Of a stretch of DNA of 34,637 nucleotides, positions 9,757 through 18,792 are shown piece by piece; position 1 is the stretch's first letter, and each line of letters begins with the position of its first letter. The notes beneath the pieces were generated by a model. That model was not told the DNA's origin, made no database searches, and worked only from the letters and a program-made list of their open reading frames with translations. Made by a program: the position numbers and the translations under genes. The stretch is from Fragilaria crotonensis (Eukaryota > Bacillariophyta > Fragilariophyceae > Fragilariales > Fragilariaceae), in NCBI GenBank assembly GCA_022925895.1, contig JAKSYS010000659.1, forward strand, positions 1 to 34,637. Direction: 5' to 3'.

Positions 9757-11454
9757 GATGATTTTCGATCGTGAGGGGCCGGGAAAACTATCGTGTGAAA
9801 ATTTTTGTCATTCCGGTTCTGTGTGCAATTTACTCTGCATCCAAGACATCGCGTAACTGGAATCTGGTTGGATTTCAGTGTGGTAACATATAGTGGATCC
9901 TATCAACACCAAGAACATGCTCTCAGTGCAGAACCGTGCATTCGATTTGGAGTTGTATAACTTTTCACTTCCCAAACAATACTATTGCTAGGACCGGTTG
10001 AGTGTTGGATACAATCAAGCGATGTGCAGGTCTTTTCGTTAGCTGCTGAAGTGCTCCGAGTTACAGGTACCTCATATCTTCGATGGAGGCGGAAGATTTC
10101 CGGGCCGCCATGACTCGACCGATCTTTGGATGAGGCATCTCCTCACACAAAAAGGCTGACGATAAAAGTGGATGCTATCTTCACAATTATGACCGCATAC
10201 CGAGAGGTGGTCTTTCTCTGTTTCCGGCTGACAAATTCCAACGCATTATTAAGAAAAAGTATTCTTATCAACAGCATAATGTCGCAGACAAAAATGATTT
10301 CATTAGAATTTATGTCCGAAGCAAATGTCCGCGGATGAGACCATTTCTGTTCCTGACGGCAATGTCTAACAATGCATGGTACCTCGTAACAGGTTCCAAT
10401 AGATATTGTACGCAGGGGTGCGTAAGATAGGCGCGTGCCTACCGTCATGGGCATAAATCTCCAGAATTCGACTGCGACAGGTAGCCCAGCCATTGCTGTA
10501 GTGCCGGAGTATAGCACTATCGTCATTGGTTGTTGACGACTGGTATCCTGTACGGAATTTCTGATTTTTTGTACGACAGTACCTGGTACGCTCGACCGGC
10601 TCGATTAGGCGGAATAGTTTTCTGTGAATAAACAGAACACACTACAAGCATGATAGCCAGTACTCCGTCCTGTATCCATTTGCTAAAATGTTAGGATGAA
10701 CAGAGAAAATTCTGGCATTTCACCAAAACCGTCATCATATTCGATATCTACACAACAAAACAAACATATTAGAATACATTGGAGAGTTCAAATTGAAGTC
10801 CTCGCTAATGCGTGGAAAAACACCAAACCTACAAAGAAATGACTGAAAGACACTCAATGAGAAGAACCCTTATCCCAACAATTTTTAGTAATAAATTCCG
10901 GACTGAGAGAGTACTCAGGTCATGTGGAAAGCCTACTTAACCCCAAAATTGAGCTCAGCAGGTCATGTGGACAATATAATGTCCATGTTTACTACTTCAC
11001 CCAAATAGAAATGATTGCATTTTATTACTATACTATCTCCCAGTTTTTCCTTTCAGCACCAGCCACACCACTCCTGCTTCACAGAGACAGTGGAACCCTG
11101 TATAGTATTACTTGCTTGATCTCCAAAACTCACCAACAGTCTCTTTTCACCAGCATGGCACCATGGCCCTTATCTTATAACTGTCACCAAGAATAACCCC
11201 ACCTCCAAGCTACTGCATCAAGAAACATTGCATGAGAAACAAGCATTATGAAGCTACCATGCGGCTCAAGTACTACAAAGACGGAGGTAGGGAAGACAAC
11301 TGACTCGAACCTGTTCGAACGCAGGATGCATTTTGGGCACAGCCAGAAGAATCAGAAACAAATTCGAAGAGTGGTACTGTTTCTTCACTAGTACTGTAAT
11401 ATTAATCATTATGTGAAAATTTGGCTATGTAGGTCAAAGAATGTTCAAAATTGT

Positions 11455-11496
11455 TTTCATTTTTGTCGGCACAAAAAGCGACCAGCAAAAATGAAA
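11455..11496. repeat. 11-bp inverted repeat with 20-bp spacer
   Basis: Arms tttcatttttg (11455-11465) and caaaaatgaaa (11486-11496) are perfect complements. A further catttttgtc follows at about 11499, so the motif occurs three times in about 55 bases. Confidence 0.6.
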
Positions 11497-11696
11497 TCCA
11501 TTTTTGTCAGAGATAGCTTATCACTCGGGACGGGATACCATATGCTTTGTGGGAATTGACGATGGCAGGTTTGAAAATGGAATGTGGGTGTTTTTGTAAA
11601 GAAAATGGATTACATTGTAAGGGGTGTACAAAAGAAAGGGACTAAAATGTAAGTGCAAAGGTACTAAACAGGTAAAAGCGACGTTCTAATATAGAA

Positions 11697-11720
11697 GGGA
11701 GTACGTTAGCTTGTACTCCC
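11697..11720. repeat. Perfect 8-bp hairpin
   Basis: Arms gggagtac and gtactccc are separated by the 8-base loop gttagctt. There is no T-run after it on the plus strand and no gene next to it, so I do not call it a terminator. Confidence 0.5.
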
Positions 11721-12580
11721 GAGTCCTAATTAGAAAGATCTTTTTAAAAAGGGCTAAATTGTTATTTCCCCTTGCTTTTTGTTCGTATGACGAGGAAACC
11801 CCCAAAAAGGGGAAAAAACGCGGAAAGATCCATTTTGTTTGTGTTTTCGCGCACCGGATGAGGAAGGGCCTCATAGTTAAGAATGTGTTCGCGTCAGAAA
11901 AATATATACCTCGGCGTCCCGGCTTACGAGTTCATGGCAGTACAGAATATGTTATAGGTCACTAGTTGCTGCTTCCGCGAGAAGGAGGACGCTAAAGGAT
12001 GAGGGATAAACAACGTAACGTCATCATCGCGTGGGCACTACGGAGGATATCAGTCGTCTGTGCCCACTCTTTTTGGCTCTCACCAACAATCAACAATGTT
12101 GCGCCGACAGGGATTTTGCTCTATATCCGATGACTCTGCGTATAGTCCAAGTTGTCTGACGTTGTCTACGTGACTATGTGTGTGTAATGGTTCGGGATGC
12201 AACTATACCTGAACTCAGAGCCAATGGCAATTCCCAGCATTTCGCTCCGACAACTTTTGTGCAAGGTCTGCTACCCATTTGGCCATGTTGATTGTACAAT
12301 ATATACATATGGCATGTGGAACGCGGAGCACTCCCATCGTATGTGCAATGGAGGAGTTACATTGGCAGTGGGTTCGGAGATCTATCGTTGGCGTCCAGAA
12401 TGGGATTGAAATTTAATCGTTTGATGTAAAGTGCATCACGATGAAGCAGCAACTGTATAGCAGCCTATTCTAAAATGCCCAAACGTAGCTTAACTTCTAT
12501 GAAGTGTGTTGACAAGGATTGGCGATCGCAGAGACGATGGTGACCGCGTGATGGAGTAGGTACAAACACACACACACACC

Positions 12581-13617
12581 TCATGCCACACATGGCGTGG
12601 TGTTGTCGACCATATGATGGTCAAAATGCATGGTATGATCAAATACCATGTTGTTGTTGCTGTTGGTACGCGACGACGACGATGATGACGGCAGGTCTTG
12701 AACGGACACGAACAAAGTAGGCTCCAAATCACCATCCATCATGACAACATCGGCAAAGAATTCTTCCCATCCCAAACGAACAGTTTCCTGATCCTTCAAT
12801 CCCATTCGATATGCCAACTCCCTGGCCCATGCTGATTCCTGACGAGCAGCCGTAGCAATAGCTTCTTCAACGTCACGTTGATGATGATGTAGTGATTGTT
12901 GTTCCAAACCATTCGAACTGTCATGATGGAACTGTCGTTGTAGCAGTTGCTGTTGATATTGATTTCGTTCATAGCGTTGTACTTGCAAGACACGTTCGAG
13001 GACGGCACGACGTTGAATCCGTAACAGACGATTAAATTCCACAGTTTGATAGTTTTCAAATCCCCGCACCACATATTTAGTTCCCTCGAGTGATGTTACG
13101 TCACCGTTGACATGCTTCAGAGCACGAATGACTTTTTTCTTATCCCGTTGAAATCCCTCCAAATCCTTGGCCTATATATATATGTTTTTTCAATAATTGT
13201 AGGATGAAGAGAAAAAGCGGAATGTATAGATATGATTAGAAAAGTGTTTGTCAAAAGGATTTGCCATGTAACATGAAAGAAATGAGTGGCGGCACTTACA
13301 TTGTACCACATGATTGCAAAATCATTTGGATTGGTTGTCGATTCGTAAGTATAAGCGGAACCCCATCGCACACTTTTTCGTTGTTGTCGTCGTGGTCGAA
13401 TATTGACATGTTTCATGCTGGGAGTGGAGGAGCACATGGATTTGGCAAACGTCGATTCTGGCGAATAATCATCATCGAATGGTGGTGGTGGAATTGATGA
13501 TGATACCGATGATTGTTGGGCAAATAGGTGGTGGTATGGATGATGATCATGATCCGTATCGAAAAAGGATGCAATAATGGGGCTTGCCATGTGATGATCT
13601 GAAAGATTGGGCAACAT
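12581..13617 (-). CDS. Diatom-expanded protein of unknown function, two exons, 302 aa
   Basis: The ATG at 13617 starts exon 1 (13617-13300, 106 codons). A GT-AG intron (13299-13172, 128 bp, donor GTAAGT, acceptor ATATAG) is followed by exon 2 (13171-12581, 196 codons plus TGA). The junction joins IMWYN to AKDLEGFQRD in frame. The layout matches a family I know from diatom proteomes: a basic patch with KSVRWG (about residue 80), an aromatic WYN/AKD block, KYVVRGFE (the RGLE-like block), then VLERVLQVQ and a helical EEAIATAARQESAWAREL segment. The function of the family is not known to me; a nuclear or regulatory role is a guess. Low-complexity His-, Gln- and Ser-rich tracts flank the conserved core. 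It is not a heat-shock factor: there is no HSF DNA-binding domain. Confidence 0.82.
13172..13299 (-). other. Intron of the 12581-13617 gene
   Basis: The 128-bp intron has a consensus GTAAGT donor, and its acceptor sits after an alternating TA run (ATATATATATAG). Removing it restores one continuous conserved block, which is the main evidence. It lies between complete codons (phase 0). Confidence 0.85.
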
Positions 13618-13943
13618 CTTCTGCGAAGGAGGTGTGTGGTTAAATTTGTGTTTCGAGAGCTTATAACTAATACTCGCTCTTGCAAGTCAGTGGCTTGTTG
13701 TGTGTAAACTTCTCGTTTTGTCCCAGAAGTCAGAAAAAATTTGGGAATTGACACTTTACTCGCGTTCGCATCGGTGGCATACGCAACTCGACGACGCGTT
13801 CTGAGGCCGGTGCTTGCAGCGAACGAAACGTCCCGCAAAACAGAACGCCGCGTCCATTCTGGGGAAAAATGGTCCTTACAGCCCCCAAAACTGCCCCCGA
13901 AAGGCGCGCGCGTTTCGGGGATCCGGGTACTTTTGATCGAAAC

Positions 13944-13968
13944 CACAGAACGCCGCGGGCGTTCTGTG
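13944..13968. repeat. 11-bp palindrome, GC-rich hairpin
   Basis: Arms cacagaacgcc and ggcgttctgtg are perfect complements around a 3-base centre (gcg). The half-site cagaacgccgcg also occurs at 13841-13852, inside the left arm of the larger inverted repeat. Confidence 0.65.
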
Positions 13969-14038
13969 TGAAATCCGGGTTCGCACGAAACGCAACAATC
14001 GAGTTTGTGTATGAAGTGCTACGTAATTAGAAATTGGA

Positions 14039-14308
14039 CTAAATGGGACCAGGCATGGGACGGTGTGGTACTACAGTACGCTCTGCCAATGGAGTACAAT
14101 GCGAGTTGCGGTGCGCGGGCAGGCGGCTATTCTTGTCTTCGGAACTGATCTGATTGTCACAGATAACCGCATCCGATAGAGAAGCTCGTCGTTTGATCCG
14201 AGACGGCGAATCGTAGCATCCGAACGAAACGAGCGCCTGCCTTTCTTTTACGAGCCGCGCGGCATGTCTGTCGAGTGCTTCTTGCGGTTTTTTGGCCCAT
14301 TTGCTCAT
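14039..14308 (-). CDS. Doubtful small ORF, 89 aa from first ATG
   Basis: I do not recognise this. The open frame runs on the minus strand from 14392, but its first ATG is at 14308 (MSKWAKKPQEALDRHAARL). The first half is basic and helical in pattern, the second half is disordered. It lies wholly inside the inverted repeat 13805-14585 and could be coding cargo of a small element, an exon, or chance. A competing frame overlaps it. No conserved motif is seen. Confidence 0.22.
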   Translation of the reverse strand: MSKWAKKPQEALDRHAARLVKERQALVSFGCYDSPSRIKRRASLSDAVICDNQISSEDKNSRLPAHRNSHCTPLAERTVVPHRPMPGPI

Positions 14309-14610
14309 GGCGGCAAATTTGTTCGACGAACGACGTGACAAGCGACCAAACGAGACGACTGATCCACATGATAACTTTAGTACTTTTTTCACGCAACTAC
14401 ATTCAACGCCTGATTTCTTTTACACCTATACATGTCTATATAGTATATATAAAATGCTCTCCGATTCTGCGGTTTTGTGGTTATTTCTAGGGAGTACGCC
14501 TGTAAGGACCATATTTCACGTTTTCACGGAACAGTACGTGACGTCCGTTCTGCTGAAAACGTTTCGTTCGCTGCAAGCACCGGCCTGACGCATCAGACGA
14601 ATGTCGCATC

Positions 14611-15182
14611 TACGCCTATGTATAACGACCACATTCTATGTGTGTTTAGTACGCACAATGATCCAAACAAACGTCGCTTCAATCACGGCTATCCGAAATG
14701 ATATAACTTCAATGTTCCTATGTCTTAATCCAAAATAGAAAAGCCCTCCTTCTATTAAATGTAAATTCCCCCGAGTAAACTATTATAATTTCGTCCAAGG
14801 TACCTAGGTCAAACAACGGATTGAACCCCAATGCGTGGTCTGGTATTCGTATTCGTGAACCACCGTATCTACTTAAGAGTAGGTAGTACTTTAAAGCCTT
14901 TCGCACAGAAAAGGTGGGTCTAGTCTACTCGGAATGCTATACAGAAATACTCGTGATCCAAAAGACAGTCATCCTGCACGGTACACATCCAGCGATAGAT
15001 GACCAGCAAAACCAACGAATATGCAATAAATGTCCAGGGCGCGACATTCGTCCCATTCACGAACGAGTCAATCCCATAGCGGAGGTTCTGGACATTGGGA
15101 ACCGTGACAATTGCGGAATTCCGCGACAAGTTCTGGCACACACGCACACGCACACATCATGGATCCACACAAAAACCATTTT
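14611..15182. other. Intergenic, no supported gene
   Basis: Only short frames of 91 codons or less are present, overlapping on both strands, without motifs. A second short (AC)n-like tract is near 15137-15157. Confidence 0.4.
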
Positions 15183-15451
15183 GTCGTAGTCGTATTTATC
15201 CTTGTTGTTATTGCACGTAACATCATCATCGTATACATTCACAAGGACGGCATAATATCATCGAGAATCCCAATCAGATGCCGAAATCCATTGGGCATGT
15301 GGCATGAGCCAAAATCCGCAGATTTTCAATTTGTCGACCAACACGTACCACCCACGTCCGTGACTTGCTCGACAATGACGGAATCACAATTCGAACGATC
15401 GAAATACAGTTTGACTGTGTACATGTAAGGAGCGGTGGCACTGCGCTCAAG
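15183..15451 (-). pseudogene. Decayed coding fragment, copy 1 of a direct repeat
   Basis: This stretch is similar along its length to 15574-15819, in the same orientation. Read on the minus strand, both copies encode SATAPYMY-VKLYF followed by SVIVE-VTDV, so the ancestral sequence was coding. This copy then shifts frame and stops (WSTN then stop) where copy 2 continues LVDKLKSADWP. The parent protein is not recognised. It lies 0.5 kb downstream of the sulfotransferase gene and on the same strand, but shows no sulfotransferase motif. Confidence 0.5.
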
Positions 15452-15573
15452 GACATCACAATGGTGACGCGTGGTATGCAAGCGGAGCGGTGTCGAGTAA
15501 GCAACAACGATTGCCATCGCGTCGGTACGACTCTCCAGACGGAGTCCAGAGATTGGGTGGATAATCGTCGTAG

Positions 15574-15819
15574 GTCGTAGTCATATTGTTGTATACGTTA
15601 CATCTTATTCAACCACGAGGACGGCATAATATCATCTGGAATCCCAATCGGATGGCGAAATCCATTGGGCATAGGCCAATCGGCAGATTTCAATTTGTCG
15701 ACCAACTCTACAACCACGTCGGTTACTTCCTCCACAATGACGGATTCACCATTCTAACCGTCACCAGCGAAATACAGCTTGACTGCATACATGTATGGAG
15801 CAGTGGCACTGCGCTCAAG
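15574..15819 (-). pseudogene. Decayed coding fragment, copy 2 of a direct repeat
   Basis: On the minus strand this reads SATAPYMYAVKLYF, then a TAG, then ESVIVEEVTDVVVELVDKL and SADWPMPNGFRHPIGIPDD up to a stop. The better preserved C-terminal reading than in copy 1 suggests this copy is closer to the ancestor. The two copies differ by substitutions and indels, so the duplication is not recent. The alternative is that these are exons of an unrecognised gene with internal repeats. Confidence 0.5.
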
Positions 15820-15919
15820 TATGAATACTCTTCGCCCCCTTCTTCGGTATCGCAACGCGCTGATATACGCAAATCCCGTGTCTATTCGTAAAATTCCCCG
15901 ACTCTGTCAATTAAGAAAA

Positions 15920-17170
15920 TCAAGCACTCTGTTGCTTTCGATCCCAGTAACCATGCCAGTCTTCACCAAAGCCATACGCTGCCAGAAGCTTGTAAAGCCG
16001 CTGGTTGTATGGCTCATAAAATTGCTCCAGCATTCGTCGTGTGGCCGGATGAATAGGCTCAGAGTATTTAGTTACGACCAATTCCTTTTCCTCCAACACA
16101 GGGGCATGCGGAATGCCGAGGAAGTCATGAACCTTCCTCATCGTACCTTGAATGTCTTTTTTTAACTCGTCAGATCGAACAAAGTGGACCTGTGTCCTTG
16201 GATCACGACCAATGTTCTCAAGACCCAGAAACCATTGACGAATTTGGATGTCATAGATCGATCGACCGATCGCGCCTTCGACTCGATGTGTCCGATAAAT
16301 TGTCCACGCATCCTCTTCCTCTGCATTCTTGGCGTCCAGGACTCCGCTGATGTTCAATGCCCGCATGTCATGATCCAAGTACGTTTCAAACGGAACCACA
16401 TGTTTTACTCTGTGGCGCCACATGACAAAGGCCCAATTGCTAAAGGCTAGATCTACTGGATTCCTCAGAACAATCACGAGCTTCACCCATGGACTCACGC
16501 ATAGGATTCTCCGTACCATATTAACACCATCGAACAAGTAGCCAGGAGTTCCATCAAACGACATCAAGGAATTGTTCCGACTCAGAACGTTGGCGTGGTA
16601 ATCTGTAGTATAAAGATGCTCTCGAGCCTCCCGTACAAGAGTTTTGTTGTCGTCAGTCAAATAGTCGGGTAGAAAATTCTTGGTGAGAAAGAATTGCAGC
16701 TCCTTCGTTCGAGCACGCTCGACAAGTGGATGCTGCATCAGATATGAAGCGACAGACGTTGTGCCCGACTTCTTCGCTCCCGGCAAAATGAAATACGGCG
16801 CTCGTAGCTGCCATATTTGGTTCGGTTCGGGGTACCACGATACATTGTCCAAGACGCACCACTGATCCGTGAACTTTTGGCCCTTGGCTTCATCAAAGTA
16901 CGGCGGTTCAAAGATGTGCTCAAGTTCAATCGAACTTGTTTCATCGTCTTGGGAGACATCGGCATCTTTCGATAACTCGGCTTGTTTCTCCAAGAAGTGT
17001 GAGTTGTCCCACACATCGGCATCCCAACCTAATAATGCAAACAGCCGTTCATTGTATGGGCGATAAAGCTCTTCCAACATGGCATACGTCTCGTTCGACA
17101 TTGGGCCGGAATGGTACCTCGTCACCATTCGTGACGTGTAATTGGGCGGAGTAGAGGATGGCAGTCCTAG
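15920..17170 (-). CDS. In-frame continuation: end of domain 1 and complete sulfotransferase domain 2
   Basis: Directly after the TGA the same frame stays open for 416 codons to a TGA at 15920. It first supplies LGLPSSTPPN and VTRYHSGPMSNETYAMLEEL, then YRPYNERLFALLGW. These are the missing end of domain 1: the second domain ends with the matching FLGIP, VTKYSEPIHPATRRMLEQFY and EPYNQRLYKLL. Domain 2 has its own PAPS loop (PGAKKSGTTS, residues 116-125 from the ATG at 17128), RTKELQFF, and LRNPVDLAFSNW (221-232). Starting at the ATG at 17128 would give a protein beginning inside the tail of domain 1, which is implausible. The two parts were therefore one tandem two-domain protein of about 799 codons. 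It now needs readthrough of the UGA, or is broken. Confidence 0.82.
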   Translation of the reverse strand, partial: LGLPSSTPPNYTSRMVTRYHSGPMSNETYAMLEELYRPYNERLFALLGWDADVWDNSHFLEKQAELSKDADVSQDDETSSIELEHIFEPPYFDEAKGQKFTDQWCVLDNVSWYPEPNQIWQLRAPYFILPGAKKSGTTSVASYLMQHPLVERARTKELQFFLTKNFLPDYLTDDNKTLVREAREHLYTTDYHANVLSRNNSLMSFDGTPGYLFDGVNMVRRILCVSPWVKLVIVLRNPVDLAFSNWAFVMWRHRVKHVVPFETYLDHDMRALNISGVLDAKNAEEEDAWTIYRTHRVEGAIGRSIYDIQIRQWFLGLENIGRDPRTQVHFVRSDELKKDIQGTMRKVHDFLGIPHAPVLEEKELVVTKYSEPIHPATRRMLEQFYEPYNQRLYKLLAAYGFGEDWHGYWDRKQQSA

Positions 17171-17173
17171 TCA
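17167..17173 (-). promoter_or_regulatory. Candidate stop-codon readthrough site UGA-CUA-G
   Basis: On the coding strand the codons are GTA CTG AGG TGA CTA GGA CTG CCA. UGA followed by CUA(G) is the best-known efficient readthrough context in eukaryotes (described for mammalian LDHB, MDH1 and others). The TGA occupies the position of the Phe in FLGIP of domain 2, so a Trp, Arg or Cys inserted by a near-cognate tRNA would keep the fold. A simple nonsense mutation or a base error remains possible. Confidence 0.5.
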
Positions 17174-18319
17174 CCTCAGTACCTGCTGGAAGACATCGTC
17201 TGGCGCATTCTTCATATCTTCGTTGCGCACAACCAACACATCAGACAGCGGATCGCGTCCTATCTCCTCCAAGGCACTAAACCATTCTTGAAGTTGAAGA
17301 ATGTACAGACTCCTTCCTACTGGCGCCTCAGATCTACCAACCAGACTCTGATACGTGGTCCATGCATGCCGTTCTTCCTGTGAGCCATAAAACTCTTTAC
17401 GCGCCACCTCATCTTGAAGATCTTGCAAAACACCGGCTTGCTTCAACATTTGAATATCATCGTCAAGAAACTCCTCCAGCGTTCGAAACGGAGCCATGTT
17501 CGTCAAGCCCTTTCGTTTGGCCCTCTTGACGCGGTAATCAAGCAAGAAGTTGTAATTCGAAAAACTTCGATCAATGGGACTACGCAGCGCTACCGACAAC
17601 TTCACCCATGGCATAGTGCACAGAATGGGAATCCTCGACAAGGTGCTGAAAAGAAGATACCCAGGTGTGGCCTCGAACGAAATTGCACTCTCATTTGCCT
17701 GCAGCTCCGCCACATTATAGTCTTCTGTGTAGATGTTGGTCCGGATCTTTTGGACCATGTATTTCTGAGTAACGTTATCATAAATGTCATGGTTGGTTTC
17801 ATGGGTGGGTGTAAACGAAGGCAACTCTTTCGTGCGGGGTTGGACTATCATGGGATGTCCGTATAGCCAACTGGTAAGGGAGGTCGTTCCTCCTTTCTTG
17901 GGTCCGAAAAGCAAAAGATAGGGTGATCGAGTCTTCCAATCGCCCTCTGGCCACCACTCGCGGAGAATGTCTTCCTCTGTACCGTTGCCTAGATGACAGT
18001 GCTTGTCGACAAACGCTTTACCCTTCCAAAGATTGGTCGTCAATGAATTTGGTTGGTTTCCAATACCGTCGCTATCATTGCTCGGAGAGCTCTGTTTTGT
18101 TTGTTGGGTTCCATCATGCAGAGGTAAATCGTCTTTCCAAGGATGCTTGGCTTCAGCTTCCATCATTGGTATTGATGGTCCCTTAATACTTTCTTTTTGA
18201 TACAAATTCGTTTCGTTCGATCGAGATAATATTGTCAACATTGCCAAGACGAAAATTGATACTCCCAGCATGGTCAATTGCACAAGTCTGTGATTCTTCC
18301 GACTACTAGGGACGGTCAT
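17171..18319 (-). CDS. Membrane-anchored sulfotransferase, domain 1, ending at a UGA
   Basis: This should transfer sulfate from PAPS to a glycan or similar acceptor in the Golgi lumen. The upstream codon at 18334 is GTG; the first ATG is at 18319, giving 382 codons to the TGA at 17171-17173. A hydrophobic segment at about residues 12-32 (LVQLTMLGVSIFVLAMLT) after a basic N-terminus fits a type II signal anchor. The PAPS 5'-phosphosulfate loop is GPKKGGTTS (about 139-147), followed by RTKELPSF, equivalent to the catalytic Glu region of carbohydrate sulfotransferases. The 3'-phosphate site is LRSPIDRSFSN (about 245-255). The frame stops at FQQVLR, about 50 residues short of a normal domain end. 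The missing C-terminal part follows directly in the same frame after the TGA. Confidence 0.85.
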   Translation of the reverse strand: MTVPSSRKNHRLVQLTMLGVSIFVLAMLTILSRSNETNLYQKESIKGPSIPMMEAEAKHPWKDDLPLHDGTQQTKQSSPSNDSDGIGNQPNSLTTNLWKGKAFVDKHCHLGNGTEEDILREWWPEGDWKTRSPYLLLFGPKKGGTTSLTSWLYGHPMIVQPRTKELPSFTPTHETNHDIYDNVTQKYMVQKIRTNIYTEDYNVAELQANESAISFEATPGYLLFSTLSRIPILCTMPWVKLSVALRSPIDRSFSNYNFLLDYRVKRAKRKGLTNMAPFRTLEEFLDDDIQMLKQAGVLQDLQDEVARKEFYGSQEERHAWTTYQSLVGRSEAPVGRSLYILQLQEWFSALEEIGRDPLSDVLVVRNEDMKNAPDDVFQQVLR

Positions 18320-18334
18320 GATGCTTTTAGTCAC

Positions 18335-18681
18335 TGCGACGGTTGATTGGTGTACTATCCCTCTCTAGAGACTCTGATGAATGCACAGTTACTGATGTAC
18401 TTGGCACAATTCATGAAACTGGCTCTCATCATTTTTTTAGATTCTTCATTTGTTTCAGCATAACAATGACACAACAAGTTTAGCTTCGATGATCGCATAC
18501 ACGTGCGTCTCTGAGTGCTCTTTTGTTTTTTGTGGAGTAGACAGTAGACTTACTTGTACACTCACTGTATTGAGTACTCGGAGTACGCAGGTGGCTACTA
18601 TACATCCCAGCGTAGTGCCCACCCGTGCGAGTCGTTTGCCTCCTGTCATGGGCTTTGCGGCAGCACGTTAAATAGATTTCG
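18335..18681. other. Spacer between sulfotransferase gene and DDE transposon
   Basis: This must contain the promoter of the minus-strand sulfotransferase gene, but no element stands out. Its left part includes agtactcggagtacgc near 18570-18588. This loosely matches sequence beyond the other end of the DDE transposon (22193-22215, inverted), so the transposon ends may extend further than called. Confidence 0.35.
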
Positions 18682-18683
18682 TA

Positions 18684-18744
18684 TGGCTGGTTTCATCCTG
18701 CGACTGCATATCGTAGGTGCACGTAGACTCAGTAATCTAAAAAT
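18684..18744 (+). repeat. Left inverted repeat of the DDE transposon
   Basis: It begins tggctggtttcat directly after a TA. It has 13 identical bases at the outer end plus an 11-bp identical block (tgcatatcgta at 18705-18715) compared with the reverse complement of 22113-22173. Confidence 0.78.
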
Positions 18745-18792
18745 TTAGTTGACGCACCATCATCCCATCAAAACTCGATCCACACCCACCTC

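Larger units (their letters stand above)
9757..12580. other. Long AT-rich intergenic stretch with small hairpins
   Basis: No gene is supported over 2.8 kb. Open frames are 127 codons or less (largest 10143-10526 on the minus strand) and show no motif. Two hairpins are listed separately (11455-11496 and 11697-11720). An (AC)n microsatellite at about 12565-12579 lies directly against the stop codon of the gene at 12581-13617, so the transcript would begin its 3' UTR with a (GU)n run. Confidence 0.45.
13805..14585. repeat. Long imperfect inverted repeat (arms 13805-13881 and 14500-14585)
   Basis: A perfect 26-bp match (ggccggtgcttgcagcgaac plus gaaacg) at 13805-13830 is inverted at 14560-14585. 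A second perfect 12-bp match, tggtccttacag at 13870-13881, is inverted at 14500-14511, in the correct order. Weaker similarity continues outward to about 13780 and 14610. The arms enclose about 0.6 kb. Possible readings are the ends of a small non-autonomous transposon or an inverted duplication of an upstream control region. There are no clear target duplications. Confidence 0.75.

Noticed and set aside
10143-10526. 127-codon minus-strand frame as a membrane protein
   Set aside because: The C-terminal hydrophobic run reflects AT-rich sequence; no start context or conserved motif supports it.
12581-13617. Heat-shock transcription factor
   Set aside because: HSF genes are abundant in diatoms and the His/Gln-rich tracts look similar, but the HSF DNA-binding domain is absent and the blocks match another family.
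17171-17173. Selenocysteine at the sulfotransferase UGA
   Set aside because: Diatoms do make selenoproteins, but no sulfotransferase is known to need Sec at this non-catalytic position, and I see no obvious SECIS hairpin in the sequence after the gene. Readthrough or mutation is simpler.
17150-17190. A tiny intron removing the sulfotransferase UGA
   Set aside because: The only close GT...AG pair (gtactg to ctag) spans 16 bases, too short and not a multiple of three. Longer choices would delete the conserved end of domain 1.
18455-18671. Short frames upstream of the sulfotransferase as upstream exons
   Set aside because: No splice pattern joins them to the gene, and the ATG at 18319 already gives a proper signal anchor.
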